Shown here piece by piece: positions 55,798 through 64,000 of a DNA stretch of 64,000 nt; position 1 is the stretch's first letter, and every line of letters starts with the position of its first letter. Origin of the DNA: Ostreococcus mediterraneus (taxonomy: Eukaryota; Chlorophyta; Mamiellophyceae; Mamiellales; Bathycoccaceae); assembly GCA_012295225.1 (NCBI GenBank), contig WMKK01000003.1, positions 310,001-374,000 on the forward strand, given 5' to 3'. A model generated the notes under the pieces. The model did no database searches. It was not told the origin of the DNA and was given only the letters and a program-made list of their open reading frames with translations. The position numbers and the translations under genes were made by a program.

Positions 55798-58215
55798 TTA
55801 TTCAGACCATCCACCCCAGCTCGAGCCACCCGATCGCGCGGGCGCGCGAGAGGCGTAGCCGTCGTCGCCGTAAGAGCGTCGCGGGCGTTCGCTACGTTCG
55901 CCACCGCGGTATCCACCGCCATCACGATCGCCTCCGCGTCCACGGTAGCCGCCGCCATCGCGGTCGCCTCCGCCTCCGCGTCCGCGGTAGCCGCCTCCAC
56001 CGTCGTCGCTGCGGCCACGGAAACCGCCACCGTCGTCGCTACGACCTCGGAAGCCACCACGATCGCCACCACCGTCACGGTCACCTCTGTAACCACCGCC
56101 TCGACCGCTGTAGCCGCCGCCGCCGCCGCGACGCTCAAAGCCGCCTCCTCGGCCTCGGCCTCCTCCTCGGCCTCGACCACCTCGGCCGCCGAATCCACCG
56201 CTGCGCGGAGCACGGCTTTGTTCAGCGATGAGTTCAGGTAGTTGCGTGCACACACTCAACTCAAAGCCATTCAAATCGGAAACGGATTCCAAATCAGACA
56301 TGTACGCCGCGTCGACGTCAAAGCACATGCCGTTTTGTCCCTCCATGAAGCGAATTTTACCGCATCCATCGGCGAGCTTGCGGTCGATTTCAGTCAACGC
56401 CCGGAGTAAATCACCAGCGCGAATCGCGGGCTCGGTACCGTTCACGTCGAGCACCATGTACGTGCACGAGTTTGGCGCACCAGTGAGTAAAGATCTCGGC
56501 GGCGGTGCCTCGGTGTGTCCGCTGAGCGCGGCGAGCGCGGCGGAGAGCGTCTTCAACACCTCCGTGTCGACGACATCGGGCAACAAACGCTTCGCGGCGG
56601 GGGTGAAGTACGGCAAGAGTTCTTCATCAACCTTGGCGAGCAAGTTGGACGCCGTTACAGCACACGCATCCATGACTTCGGTCGAGCTCGGGATGCCGAC
56701 GGCTCTGAATTCAGCGCCAGTTTCCTTTTTAATGCGACGAATCATGTGGGATTCGCGGTCGGTGTGCATGGCGATGGCCGCACCCTTTTGCCCAGCACGA
56801 CCCGTACGGCCGCATCTGTGCACGAACGACTCGACGTCGTTGGGAAGTTCGTAGTGAATCACCAGGTCGACGTCAGAAATATCCAAACCGCGGGCGGCGA
56901 CGTCGGTGGCGATGAGCACCGTAAACCGGTTATCGCGGAATCGTTGAAGCGTGCGCTCGCGCTGCGCTTGAGCAATGTCACCGTGAAGCACTTCAGATGC
57001 GATGCGGCGACCTAAAGCGGCGGTGAGCTCATCCGCCGCGCGCTTGGTTTGCGTGAAACAAATAGCCTTCTTATCCTTGGCGTATACGGTGACGAGGTCC
57101 ATGACGATGCTCGTGCGGTTGGAGTGCGACACCGCGCACGACATCAAGTCAATAGTATCCGCAAGCTTTTGCTTGGAATCGCCAACCAAGTCCACAACCA
57201 CGTGGCCAGGCTTCAAGAACTTCTTCGTGATCTGCTTCACCCAGCTCGGCATCGTCGCACTGAATAAAAACGTCTGACGCGACTCGGGGCAGTCTTGGAG
57301 AATCGCCTCGACGTCCTCTTCAAACCCGACGTTCAACATTTGATCCGCCTCATCGAGCACGACAAACTCAATCTCATTCAAGTTCAAGCTTCCTCGGTTC
57401 ATCAAATCCTGCACCCGACCAGGGGTACCGACGACAATGTCCACACCACGTCTGAGCTTGGACTCTTGTTGTCCGATGGGCGTGCCTCCGTACACGCACG
57501 TCGTCGCCAACGTCGGCGCGGTGATGAAAATTTCATTCTCCACCTGCTTTGCCAACTCCCGCGTCGGTGCGAGCACGATACACTTGGGATTTCGCGACCG
57601 ACGATCACCATCCGTGAGCAAACGCTCAATCACAGGCAAAGAAAACGCCAAAGTCTTCCCCGTCCCCGTTCTCGCCCGGCCGACGACATCCGACCCCTCC
57701 AGCGCGGGTTTCAACACCGCTTGTTGAATCGGAAACAGCGCATCCACGCCGCGTTTTCGCAACGCCGCCACGGTGACATCAGACATATTAAAATTCCCAA
57801 CATCCATCGGATCCGCATCAGCCTTCACCTTGATCACGAATTCGTCATCCTCCGCCGCGCCGTACCCCTCCGTCGCGTCGTCCTCGTCCTCGTACCCATC
57901 CTCATCCTCGTCGTCGTCGTCGTCATCGTCCCCGTACGCCACGCCACGCCCTTCGCTCGACGCAGACGACGCCATGGCATCCACGCGCGACAGCAACGTC
58001 TCGTACCCATCGTCATCGTCGTCGATGTCATTCGTCCCCGCGCGCGCCGCCACGAATCGCGCTTTTTGCGCCGCCACCCCGTGCGTCGTCGTCGCGCGCG
58101 TTGTCGCGCGCGTCGTCGTCGTCGTCGTCGCGCGCACCGCCGCGCACCGCATCACCGCGCCCCGCATCGTCATCGCGCGCGCGAGCACGCATCGCGTCGT
58201 CGACGTCGTCAACAT
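55798..58215 (-). CDS. RH3: Plastid DEAD-box RNA helicase, RH3 type, with GUCT domain and RGG tail
   Basis: 805 aa. N-terminus with Thr/Arg/Ala and no acids for 50 residues, a plastid transit peptide, then an Asp/Glu stretch. Helicase core: the Q-motif region (FPIQQAVLKPAL), motif I ARTGTGKT, PTRELA, GG, TPGR, DEAD (288-291), SAT, then HGDIAQAQRERTLQRFR, ATDVAARGLDI and HRCGRTGRAG. A GUCT domain follows (about 560-670), as in nucleolar Gu/RH-II and plastid RH3 proteins. The C-terminus is about 130 residues of RGG/YRGRGG repeats that bind RNA. Plant RH3 acts in plastid group II intron splicing and 50S assembly. Transit peptide, GUCT and RGG together support RH3. Confidence 0.92.
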   Translation of the reverse strand: MLTTSTTRCVLARAMTMRGAVMRCAAVRATTTTTTRATTRATTTHGVAAQKARFVAARAGTNDIDDDDDGYETLLSRVDAMASSASSEGRGVAYGDDDDDDDEDEDGYEDEDDATEGYGAAEDDEFVIKVKADADPMDVGNFNMSDVTVAALRKRGVDALFPIQQAVLKPALEGSDVVGRARTGTGKTLAFSLPVIERLLTDGDRRSRNPKCIVLAPTRELAKQVENEIFITAPTLATTCVYGGTPIGQQESKLRRGVDIVVGTPGRVQDLMNRGSLNLNEIEFVVLDEADQMLNVGFEEDVEAILQDCPESRQTFLFSATMPSWVKQITKKFLKPGHVVVDLVGDSKQKLADTIDLMSCAVSHSNRTSIVMDLVTVYAKDKKAICFTQTKRAADELTAALGRRIASEVLHGDIAQAQRERTLQRFRDNRFTVLIATDVAARGLDISDVDLVIHYELPNDVESFVHRCGRTGRAGQKGAAIAMHTDRESHMIRRIKKETGAEFRAVGIPSSTEVMDACAVTASNLLAKVDEELLPYFTPAAKRLLPDVVDTEVLKTLSAALAALSGHTEAPPPRSLLTGAPNSCTYMVLDVNGTEPAIRAGDLLRALTEIDRKLADGCGKIRFMEGQNGMCFDVDAAYMSDLESVSDLNGFELSVCTQLPELIAEQSRAPRSGGFGGRGGRGRGGGRGRGGGFERRGGGGGYSGRGGGYRGDRDGGGDRGGFRGRSDDGGGFRGRSDDGGGGYRGRGGGGDRDGGGYRGRGGDRDGGGYRGGERSERPRRSYGDDGYASRAPARSGGSSWGGWSE

Positions 58216-58286
58216 CGTCGTCGTCGTCGTCGTCGTCGCGCGTCGGTGTGGCGGCGCGACCTCGCGAACGACGACGTCGATGTCGA

Positions 58287-58351
58287 TCGATCGAGTTCGC
58301 GCGTCGATCGAGTTCGCGATCGATCGAGTTCGCGCGTCGATCGAGTTCGCG
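58287..58351. repeat. Tandem repeat TCGATCGAGTTCGCG x4 upstream of RH3
   Basis: Copies start at 58287, 58304, 58320 and 58337, alternating 17- and 16-bp spacing, so the true unit may be a 33-bp duplication. It ends 72 bp upstream of the RH3 ATG. Confidence 0.8.
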
Positions 58352-58389
58352 AGGTCGCGATCGATCGATCGCGAGGTATGGACGTGGTT

Positions 58390-58420
58390 AAACCCTACGG
58401 TACGTGGGCCTCGCGTCGCG
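58390..58420 (+). promoter_or_regulatory. Shared block, copy 2 (telo-box plus TGGGCC)
   Basis: Contains AAACCCTA and TGGGCC 14-15 bp apart (site II-like plus telo-box, the combination known from plant ribosomal and organelle-biogenesis promoters), about 175 bp upstream of RH3. Close relative at 14970-15001. Confidence 0.45.
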
Positions 58421-58689
58421 TGTAATCTGACTTTACTATTTCGCTCTTTATATCTTACAAACCTTCTATAGTGCTTAGGAACACGTTTCTCGCGCGCGCG
58501 CGACATCCATGGATGACGATGACGGGGTGTGTGTGTTTGGTGTGACGACGCGTCGACGCGAGCGTACGCGTGCGCTGTTCTGAAACGCGGCGCGCGTGCG
58601 AGCTTTGTGGGCACCGCGTCCGCGCGTCTACCGGTACGTCTAGTATTATGATGTTTGCGCGCGCGCCCGCGCGATGCATCGATGTGTTT

Positions 58690-59817
58690 CTACTCTGTAT
58701 CTAAGATGACGTCGATGCCGAGAGCGGAGAAGAAGACGCGCGACGCGGCTTGGACGTCGACGTCGAGCGCGACGCGGCACCTGGACTTCTCGCTCCATTC
58801 ATTCCACACGGGCCATTTCCCACGTACATCTAGTACGGTTTGACCGCGAGTGATGCCTTGCGTGACCACACGCACGGCACCTTCGCGAAAGGTGAACAAA
58901 TGACGCATACGTGGAATGGCGAGTAACAACGCGGTGGGGTCGTGCATGTAGATGCCGTCGAAATTCGCGACGTCGACGTGGTACGCCTTGTAGAATTGCG
59001 TCGCCGCGTGCAAGAACGCTCGCATATCGTCGCGCACTACACCACGTGCATCGACACCTTTCGCATGCGCGAGCTGATCGATGTGCGCCCCGCTCAACGT
59101 CAACCGAGTCGTCACGTCCAACCCCACGACGTAACATCTCGAAAACGTGCTCAATACTTCATCCGCGGCTTCTGGATCCCCTAAAATATTCGCCTCCGCC
59201 GCAGGATTGACGTTCCCATTCACCCCAAACGCCCCACCAAGCACGATGAGTTCATCCATATCCCGCAAGCACGCTGGATGTCGACGAAACGTCAACGCGA
59301 GATTGGTCAACGACGCCAACGCCAACACCGACACCTCGCCGGGAAACTCGGCGCACGTCTTCGCGATAAAATCCGCCGCATCCACGCCTTCGTCGTACAC
59401 ATACTCATGCGCACCGTCTATTTTTAAGAACACCTCGGCGTACTTATCGCGAACGCCTCCAAAACCACACGTGCCGTGCACGAAATCCGCGACGAAGACA
59501 TTCGCGTCCTCCGCGTCGCGCGCCCCGGCGCCGAGCGCGTCGCCCTGGGGCAACTGTGCCAGGGGCACCTTGGCGCCGTCCACGACGGGAATTTTTGCGC
59601 CTGGCACCGACCTGTGCGCATCACCGTCGCGTACGACCGCGCCGTCGATGAGAATCTTCGCGTTCGTCGTCGCGTCGTCGCGTCGAACGTTTCCGAAGAT
59701 GGTCGTTACGCCAACCACTTCGACATCTTCCGAGAACGCCTGGAGCGCGAGGGCGATGGCGTAGGCATCGTCCACGCCAGGGTCGGTGTCGATGATAATT
59801 TTCTTTCGTTTTGCCAT
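58690..59817 (-). CDS. URH1: Nucleoside hydrolase (inosine-uridine nucleosidase family)
   Basis: 375 aa. The calcium and ribose-binding N-terminal motif is DTDPGVDDA (about residues 9-17), with GNVRRDDATTNAKIL downstream. NVNPAAEANILGDPEAA (substrate contacts) and the late histidine/aspartate motif MHDPTALL are all present. The enzyme splits ribonucleosides into base and ribose in purine and pyrimidine salvage. An insertion at about 80-130 (DGAKVPLAQLPQGDALG) is longer than in bacterial enzymes. Cytosolic if started at the ATG at 59817. An upstream in-frame ATG at 59973 would add a basic 52-residue leader, which is possible but runs close to the upstream gene's 3' end. Confidence 0.93.
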   Translation of the reverse strand: MAKRKKIIIDTDPGVDDAYAIALALQAFSEDVEVVGVTTIFGNVRRDDATTNAKILIDGAVVRDGDAHRSVPGAKIPVVDGAKVPLAQLPQGDALGAGARDAEDANVFVADFVHGTCGFGGVRDKYAEVFLKIDGAHEYVYDEGVDAADFIAKTCAEFPGEVSVLALASLTNLALTFRRHPACLRDMDELIVLGGAFGVNGNVNPAAEANILGDPEAADEVLSTFSRCYVVGLDVTTRLTLSGAHIDQLAHAKGVDARGVVRDDMRAFLHAATQFYKAYHVDVANFDGIYMHDPTALLLAIPRMRHLFTFREGAVRVVTQGITRGQTVLDVRGKWPVWNEWSEKSRCRVALDVDVQAASRVFFSALGIDVILDTE

Positions 59818-60020
59818 GGCGACGACGCCAGTGGCGAGTCGCGCACGATTGAAAGGCGTGCGAGCGAATGGCGATGAGGGACGTGGGCACCGCCGCGGAT
59901 GACGCGACGCGCGAAGAGGAGCTCCGGTGGTTTTGTGTCCGCTCGGTGACGCACGTGGACGACAAACGCACATTCATGGTAGTAAATTACAACAATATCA
60001 ATCAGCGAGGGTGTGTGGAC

Positions 60021-61025
60021 TTAATCGGCCCACGCGTCGTCGTCGTCTTCCCAAAATCGACGCACGGAGTCGATGGCGCTTTGCAACACTGGTCGGTTGA
60101 CGAGCTTGCGGCGACGCATGGACGACTTTCCGGCGCGCGCATCGACGTCATTCTCAAGCTTTAAGTTTGGACCGTTGAGGTAGGCGAGCAGGGCGCCACC
60201 GACGAGGCCACCGCCGTGGCCCCAATTGTCGATGCGACGACTCGTGAGGCCAAACATCGTGTTCACCGCAAGCGCCGTACCGAGCGATTGTAATTGCATG
60301 TCCGCTCGTTCGCCCAAGTAGCGTTTATGACGCTGTAGATACACCGCGAGCGCGCCTGCGAGGCCGAAAATAGCTCCACTCGCGCCGACGCTAGTCGACG
60401 GACAGAATCGATAACTCGCGTAGTTGCCGGCGACGCCCGCGCCCAAATACACCGCCATAAACTGTTCGCGCCCAAACGTCGCCTCCATCATCGGTCCGAT
60501 GCTATTTAACGAGTACATGTTCACTAACAAGTGCGACAATCCTCCATGCAGGGCTATCGGGGTGACCAATCGCCACATTTGCCCCGCGGCGATGGACGCG
60601 TTCACCTTGGCCCCGAGCGCAGTGAGCGCTTGCCCGCTCAAAATCTGCAGCGCATACGCCCCCACCGTCGTCGCCATGATTGCATCCGTGCACACGCGGT
60701 CGGGATTTTGAAAAGGTCCCGGCTGCGGTGCGCGTCGCGAGCGCGGACGCGCGTGGTACGTGCCTCCGTACGCGCTCGCGCCCAACGCGACGGCTGACGC
60801 CGCCGCCTGCGCCGTCCCCATGCCTCGCGCGCACACGCCGCCAATCACCTTTGCCCGCGCAAACAACGAATGCGAGTGCGAGTGCGAACTCGCCCGCGCC
60901 GCCCCATCGCTCGCGCCAGGAACGCGCGAACGGTACTGTATCGGTCGTCCTCGACGCCGCGCGTGGCGATGGTTACCCCACGACGATTGACCACCCCCGA
61001 ACGACGACGACGACGACGACGACAT
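60021..61025 (-). CDS. Rhomboid-family intramembrane serine protease, organelle-targeted
   Basis: 334 aa. A Ser-rich, acid-poor N-terminus (1-90) suggests plastid or mitochondrial import. The rhomboid domain is about 110-290 with six hydrophobic segments. HGGLSHLLVNMYSL carries the conserved H and N (oxyanion site), GASGAIFGL holds nucleophile S216, and WGHGGGLVGG holds H270. The Ser-His dyad is intact. The C-terminal 50 residues are charged and soluble. The chosen ATG (61025) shares bases with an upstream ATG of the divergent gene. Probably a plastid RBL-type rhomboid; substrate unknown. Confidence 0.92.
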   Translation of the reverse strand: MSSSSSSSFGGGQSSWGNHRHARRRGRPIQYRSRVPGASDGAARASSHSHSHSLFARAKVIGGVCARGMGTAQAAASAVALGASAYGGTYHARPRSRRAPQPGPFQNPDRVCTDAIMATTVGAYALQILSGQALTALGAKVNASIAAGQMWRLVTPIALHGGLSHLLVNMYSLNSIGPMMEATFGREQFMAVYLGAGVAGNYASYRFCPSTSVGASGAIFGLAGALAVYLQRHKRYLGERADMQLQSLGTALAVNTMFGLTSRRIDNWGHGGGLVGGALLAYLNGPNLKLENDVDARAGKSSMRRRKLVNRPVLQSAIDSVRRFWEDDDDAWAD

Positions 61026-61149
61026 GCGTGCGAACGCCGCGATATGCGCTGTGCGATTCAACGCCGAGCTCTTCCGCGCCTCGCCTGTCGCTACGCCGCA
61101 CAACGCGTCGACGTGTCGACGTGCAGCTTTGTGGCGCTATCCACACAAG

Positions 61150-61468
61150 ATGCCTCTCATGAACGTCAACGCGCGCGTCAGCGTCGTCGCGCGCGCACCG
61201 ACGCGCGGTAACGCCGCGAACGCGTCATCGTCGTCGTCGTCGTCATCATCGTCGTCGTCGGTGCGGTCGTCGCGCGGCGGTGCGCGCGACGTGCGTCGCG
61301 AACGTCATGTTTGCGCTCGGCGCGTTCTCGTTCGTGCCGACGCCGATGGCGACGACGCGTCGTTGGCGTCGGCGTCGACGACGCCAACGACGACGGATGA
61401 TTTAGGATTGAAAGCTGCGTGGTACGGCGCGGAGGCGTTCGGCAAGGTGATTGGTGGAGGCGACGCGA

Positions 61469-61503
<35 letters not shown>

Positions 61504-62154
61504 CCGACGTCGCGAGAGGCTGCCCTCGCGTCCATTCGTGCGGATTACGACGAAGACTATTTCGTCAGTGGGCGCGGAACGTTGTCTGCGTATGCGCCAG
61601 ATTGCGTGTTCGCGGACCCGTTCGTGTCGTTCGCGGGTGTCGATCGGTTCAAGCAAAACGTGGGTAACTTGGGAGGCTTGATGCGCGAAATCGATTTAAA
61701 CGTCACAGAGTTCACCGAGACGAACGAAGGCTTGCAAACGGAGTGGCGGTTCACGTGTATTTTGGACTTGCCTTGGCGACCACGATTGTCCGCCAAGGGT
61801 GGGACCACGCACGTGATTGACAAGACGACGAATTTGGTCGTGAGGCACTACGAGCGATGGGACGTGGAACCAGCCAAGGTGCTCAAGCAGTTGTTCGTGC
61901 CGGCGTCGAAGGTGCCCGAATCGCAAGCGGAAGTGTTTATGATGAGCGCTACATCTGGTGATGTCGTTGGTGCGCTCGGTGCGATCGCGCCTGTGTTGTT
62001 AAAGGTGTCTGCGCCTTTGTGGTTGACGTCCGCGGCGCTGCGCGGCGTGACGCATTCAGAGTCCACGGGAATCGAAAACGCGTTCGGTTGGTTTTTTACG
62101 CTCGCGTTGATTGGACAAGTCGCAAAATTTCTGCGCGGGGTCGGGATGAGTTAA
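61150..62154 (+). CDS. DUF2358 (SnoaL/NTF2-like) plastid protein
   Basis: 334 aa from the ATG at 61150. A transit-like N-terminus is rich in Arg/Ala/Ser, with a run of twelve or so serines encoded by a TCG/TCA microsatellite (61225-61262) and a later Ser-Ala run. DUF2358 begins at about 160: AALASIRADYDEDYFVSGRG, then YAPDCVFADPFVSFAGVDRF, LNVTEFTETNEGLQTEWRF, and a W-x-V-E-P-A-K-V-L end. This family is typical of plants and algae, often plastid, with no proven activity. The C-terminal part adds two hydrophobic stretches (about 255-285 and 315-330), so it may be membrane-bound. An earlier ATG at 61024 is in frame but overlaps the rhomboid start codon. Confidence 0.86.
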
Positions 62155-62217
62155 CTGTTGTTCTAGCTAGAGTTGGTAGGTTACAAGTTGTAATTTTGCT
62201 AAAGAAAGATGAGCCGC

Positions 62218-63642
62218 TTAGTGTCCTCGTTTCGGTCGTTGGGCTTTGCGCCCCGATGGCTCGTCAGCCTTACGCTTCAAAGTCTGCGCCGCATGTTCTT
62301 GCTTGATGACCATGGTCGCAGCCGGGGTCGCCGCAGCTGTGACTGGGGTCGCCAAGACTGGCGTTTCAGTCTTGACAACTACATCACTCGATTTCTTAGC
62401 CTCGACGTCCGCCATGCCCGGAATGTATCCCGGAGTCTTGCCCTTCGCCACAAGACGCTCATACACTGCCACAAGGTCCTTACGTGCGCGCAATAGCTCA
62501 ATCGTTTCTTCACGCAATTTTAACCAACCCGCGCACACGGCGTGCGTATTCATTACTGGCGTGGATACGCCGAGGTCTTCCAGCGCTTGGTCGATGCGCT
62601 TGCCAAATCGCGGACCGCCTTGCGCTTGAATCGCTTGCTCGTTGGCGACGGCAATAAAGTGCGCGCCGCGAAGGTACGCACCGGATTTTAACGCCGCCGA
62701 CCCCTTCGTGGGCAACTCCGGCGCTAATGTTTCGAAATCCGCACGCACTTCATCGATGGACAGTGGTCGCTCAACGACTTGAGATCGACCTTGAGCAAAC
62801 ACAGCCGCGGCGCGCTGCAACAACGCTTGGTTCTCCGTCCGTCTGCGCTTTTCAATCTCTCTCACCTTGTTCAAAATTTCAGCTTCCTCTTTCATTTCGC
62901 CATTCGTGCGATTCAACAACGTATTCAACGCCACCTTGCGATCGTACTCGTGTTGCGGGTTGAACGGCATCTTTACGATTTGATGCGTCGCCGCTTCCTC
63001 TGGTGTCTCGGCCCGTGCCTCGATGAGCGTCTTCGCTATGGTGTAATATCGCACCTTCAAATCATCTACACTTCGCGCCTTGGAGCCTTCGAATGACCAT
63101 CGATCTTGTACGATAATGAACCTCAAGTCGAACCGCGCGAGAAGCTCAAACAAGTAGTCGGTCTCCTCCTTGCTCCAAGACTCGTCCAACAGTTTTAACC
63201 GCTGTTCATACTCCTCATTAGTGTAAGTGATCATATCAATCTTCTTGTTATACTTGGCAAAAGCGTAATCACCGCCCACATCACCACCATTCGTGCCCAT
63301 TAACGTCTGTTGCGCGCCCCCGATGGCTTTCTTCACCCAATGCTTCAGTTGCAACGAATCCGTTCTCGCACTATTCCTAAACGGCTGCCACTGCCAAGTC
63401 ACCGTTCTCGCCGTAATCTTACGTTTATCCTTCAACCCATGTAACGTCACCGCGGTCGGCATCACCGGTGCGCGCGCGTCGCCATCGTGCACCGACGTCC
63501 CGCGCGTGATCTGCCACACCTCTCGACTGATCCCTTTCGGTGGCTTCTCCGCCCCCGCATTGGCGCGTTTCTTGGGTTTCCCCGCCAGCGCTCCCGAGCC
63601 GACGCCTCGGGGGATGCCCAAGATGTCTTTCGCGTCGCCCAT
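62218..63642 (-). CDS. SWC4: SWC4/DMAP1 (Eaf2) subunit of SWR1 and NuA4 chromatin complexes
   Basis: 474 aa. N-terminal MGDAKDILGI, then REVWQITRG as in DMAP1 proteins. A SANT/Myb-like domain at about 138-190 includes YTNEEYEQRL, WSKEETDYLFELLARFDLRF and VQDRW, the diagnostic region of SWC4/DMAP1. A helical, Arg/Glu-rich segment follows, and the C-terminus is Lys-rich with RKAQRPKRGH, likely nuclear localisation. SWC4 is shared by the SWR1 histone-exchange and NuA4 acetyltransferase complexes. It faces a probable ING gene over 137 bp. Confidence 0.93.
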   Translation of the reverse strand: MGDAKDILGIPRGVGSGALAGKPKKRANAGAEKPPKGISREVWQITRGTSVHDGDARAPVMPTAVTLHGLKDKRKITARTVTWQWQPFRNSARTDSLQLKHWVKKAIGGAQQTLMGTNGGDVGGDYAFAKYNKKIDMITYTNEEYEQRLKLLDESWSKEETDYLFELLARFDLRFIIVQDRWSFEGSKARSVDDLKVRYYTIAKTLIEARAETPEEAATHQIVKMPFNPQHEYDRKVALNTLLNRTNGEMKEEAEILNKVREIEKRRRTENQALLQRAAAVFAQGRSQVVERPLSIDEVRADFETLAPELPTKGSAALKSGAYLRGAHFIAVANEQAIQAQGGPRFGKRIDQALEDLGVSTPVMNTHAVCAGWLKLREETIELLRARKDLVAVYERLVAKGKTPGYIPGMADVEAKKSSDVVVKTETPVLATPVTAAATPAATMVIKQEHAAQTLKRKADEPSGRKAQRPKRGH

Positions 63643-63779
63643 GTCCGCCTGCGCGCGCGCGTGCGACGACTTTTGACGGCGATTCGAGCGTGCATTTTGG
63701 ATTTACCCCAATTCCCAACCGTGACGCAATGCGCGAAAGCGTGCGCGTCAAACCTCGACGCAGGCGCGTTGGCGACACC
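63643..63779. promoter_or_regulatory. Divergent promoter, SWC4 / ING-like gene
   Basis: 137 bp between divergent starts of two genes whose products may share a complex. An AT-richer core lies at 63696-63718 (TTTTGGATTTACCCCAATTC). Promoter role inferred. Confidence 0.4.
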
Positions 63780-64000
63780 ATGGCGGACGGCATAACGTCG
63801 GCGACGTATCTAGAAAAGTTTATCGATGGTGCGTGAGGCTCGATCGATCGTCGACGCGCGCGTATGCGTCATATAGGATGTGATTGTGCTGCTGACCGAT
63901 GCCGATGCTGCGCGTTGATGGCGTTGTTTGTGCTCGCGCGCGCGATGAGACTGACGGTTTCGTGTGATTTTTTCTGGCACGCAGCGTTGGCGGATGTGCC
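63780..64000 (+). CDS. Probable ING (inhibitor of growth) family protein, 5' end only
   Basis: Exon 1 is 63780-63828 and exon 2 starts at 63985 and runs off the window; the 156-nt intron has GTGCGT, ACTGAC at 63950-63955 and a CAG acceptor. The spliced start reads MADGITSATYLEKF, then IDALADVP. This matches the N-terminal ING motif (Y-L-E-x-F/Y-I/L-x-x-x-x-x-L/V-P-x-E-L-x-R). ING proteins use a C-terminal PHD finger to read H3K4me3 for acetyltransferase complexes; that part lies beyond the window. Only 22 residues are visible, so the family call is tentative. Unspliced, the frame stops shortly after exon 1, which supports the intron. Confidence 0.5.

Larger units (their letters stand above)
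58216..58689. other. RH3 upstream region and nucleoside hydrolase 3' end
   Basis: 474 bp. It contains four copies of TCGATCGAGTTCGCG (58287-58351), a GATC-rich stretch (58357-58371) and the block AAACCCTACGGTACGTGGGC plus CTCGCGTCGCG (58390-58420). Beyond 58440 nothing is recognised. Presumably the RH3 promoter and leader. Confidence 0.55.

Noticed and set aside
55735-56241. Ala/Thr/Val-rich open frame antisense to the RH3 RGG tail
   Set aside because: Complement of RGG-encoding repeats, not a gene.
61024-61149. 42-residue N-terminal extension of the DUF2358 protein
   Set aside because: Its ATG overlaps the rhomboid start codon; possible but less likely than the ATG at 61150, which opens a transit-like sequence.
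1455-64000. tRNA, snRNA, CRISPR, transposon or viral-fossil features
   Set aside because: The larger gaps were read by eye for cloverleaf B-box patterns, terminal repeats and array structure and none was convincing; a covariance-model scan was not possible.

Overview
The window looks like nuclear DNA of a tiny green alga of the Mamiellales, most probably Ostreococcus or a close relative. The reasons are extreme gene density (gaps of 50-500 bp), GC-rich and CpG-rich sequence, mostly single-exon genes, a few short GT-AG introns, nucleus-encoded plastid proteins (ClpP, an RH3-type DEAD helicase, DUF2358, DUF3054, MscS) and plant-type mitochondrial ATP synthase subunits. No transposon, viral fossil, CRISPR array, tRNA or rRNA was seen. 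This is ordinary host core genome. The genus is an inference.

Layout. 1-9.4 kb: WW/coiled-coil protein (partial), SEC11 signal peptidase, UBE2S-type E2, plastid ClpP, M17 leucine aminopeptidase, secreted RCC1-like protein, Alba protein, tRNA adenosine deaminase TAD2 and a GYF-domain protein. 9.4-17.4 kb: divergent cyclophilin, DEG protease, four-exon PAH (SIN3-like) protein, mitochondrial ATP synthase 6 kDa subunit, Rab18/RABC GTPase and four-exon mitochondrial OSCP. 17.4-30 kb: kelch membrane protein, beta-lactamase-like membrane protein, MscS channel, tail-anchored coiled-coil protein, an orphan 540-aa protein and a CMGC kinase. 30-45 kb: Nup214-like FG nucleoporin, SnoaL-like plastid protein, CFAP57-like WD40/coiled-coil protein, small mitochondrial protein, DUF3054 protein and a J-domain/FN3 fusion. 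45-64 kb: very long patatin-type lipase, WD40/golgin-like tail-anchored protein, plastid TPR protein, RH3 helicase, nucleoside hydrolase, rhomboid, DUF2358 protein, SWC4/DMAP1, and the first exons of a probable ING protein that runs off the window.

Organisation. Eleven gene pairs are divergent, with only 74-253 bp between start codons, so bidirectional promoters are the rule. Two pairings may be functional: SWC4 facing an ING-like gene (both NuA4-type acetyltransferase subunits), and two ATP synthase subunits within 2.2 kb. All seven introns I could resolve share an ACTGAC branch-point-like hexamer 27-43 nt before the 3' splice site.

Most novel-looking items: the intron signature, a 31-bp block shared by two intergenic regions (one with no gene to serve), the WD40-golgin with four KGKGF-type repeats, the 1485-aa patatin with a PA-like segment, the J-domain/FN3 fusion, a CFAP57-like gene in a probably non-flagellate lineage, and two enzyme-family proteins with degraded active sites.
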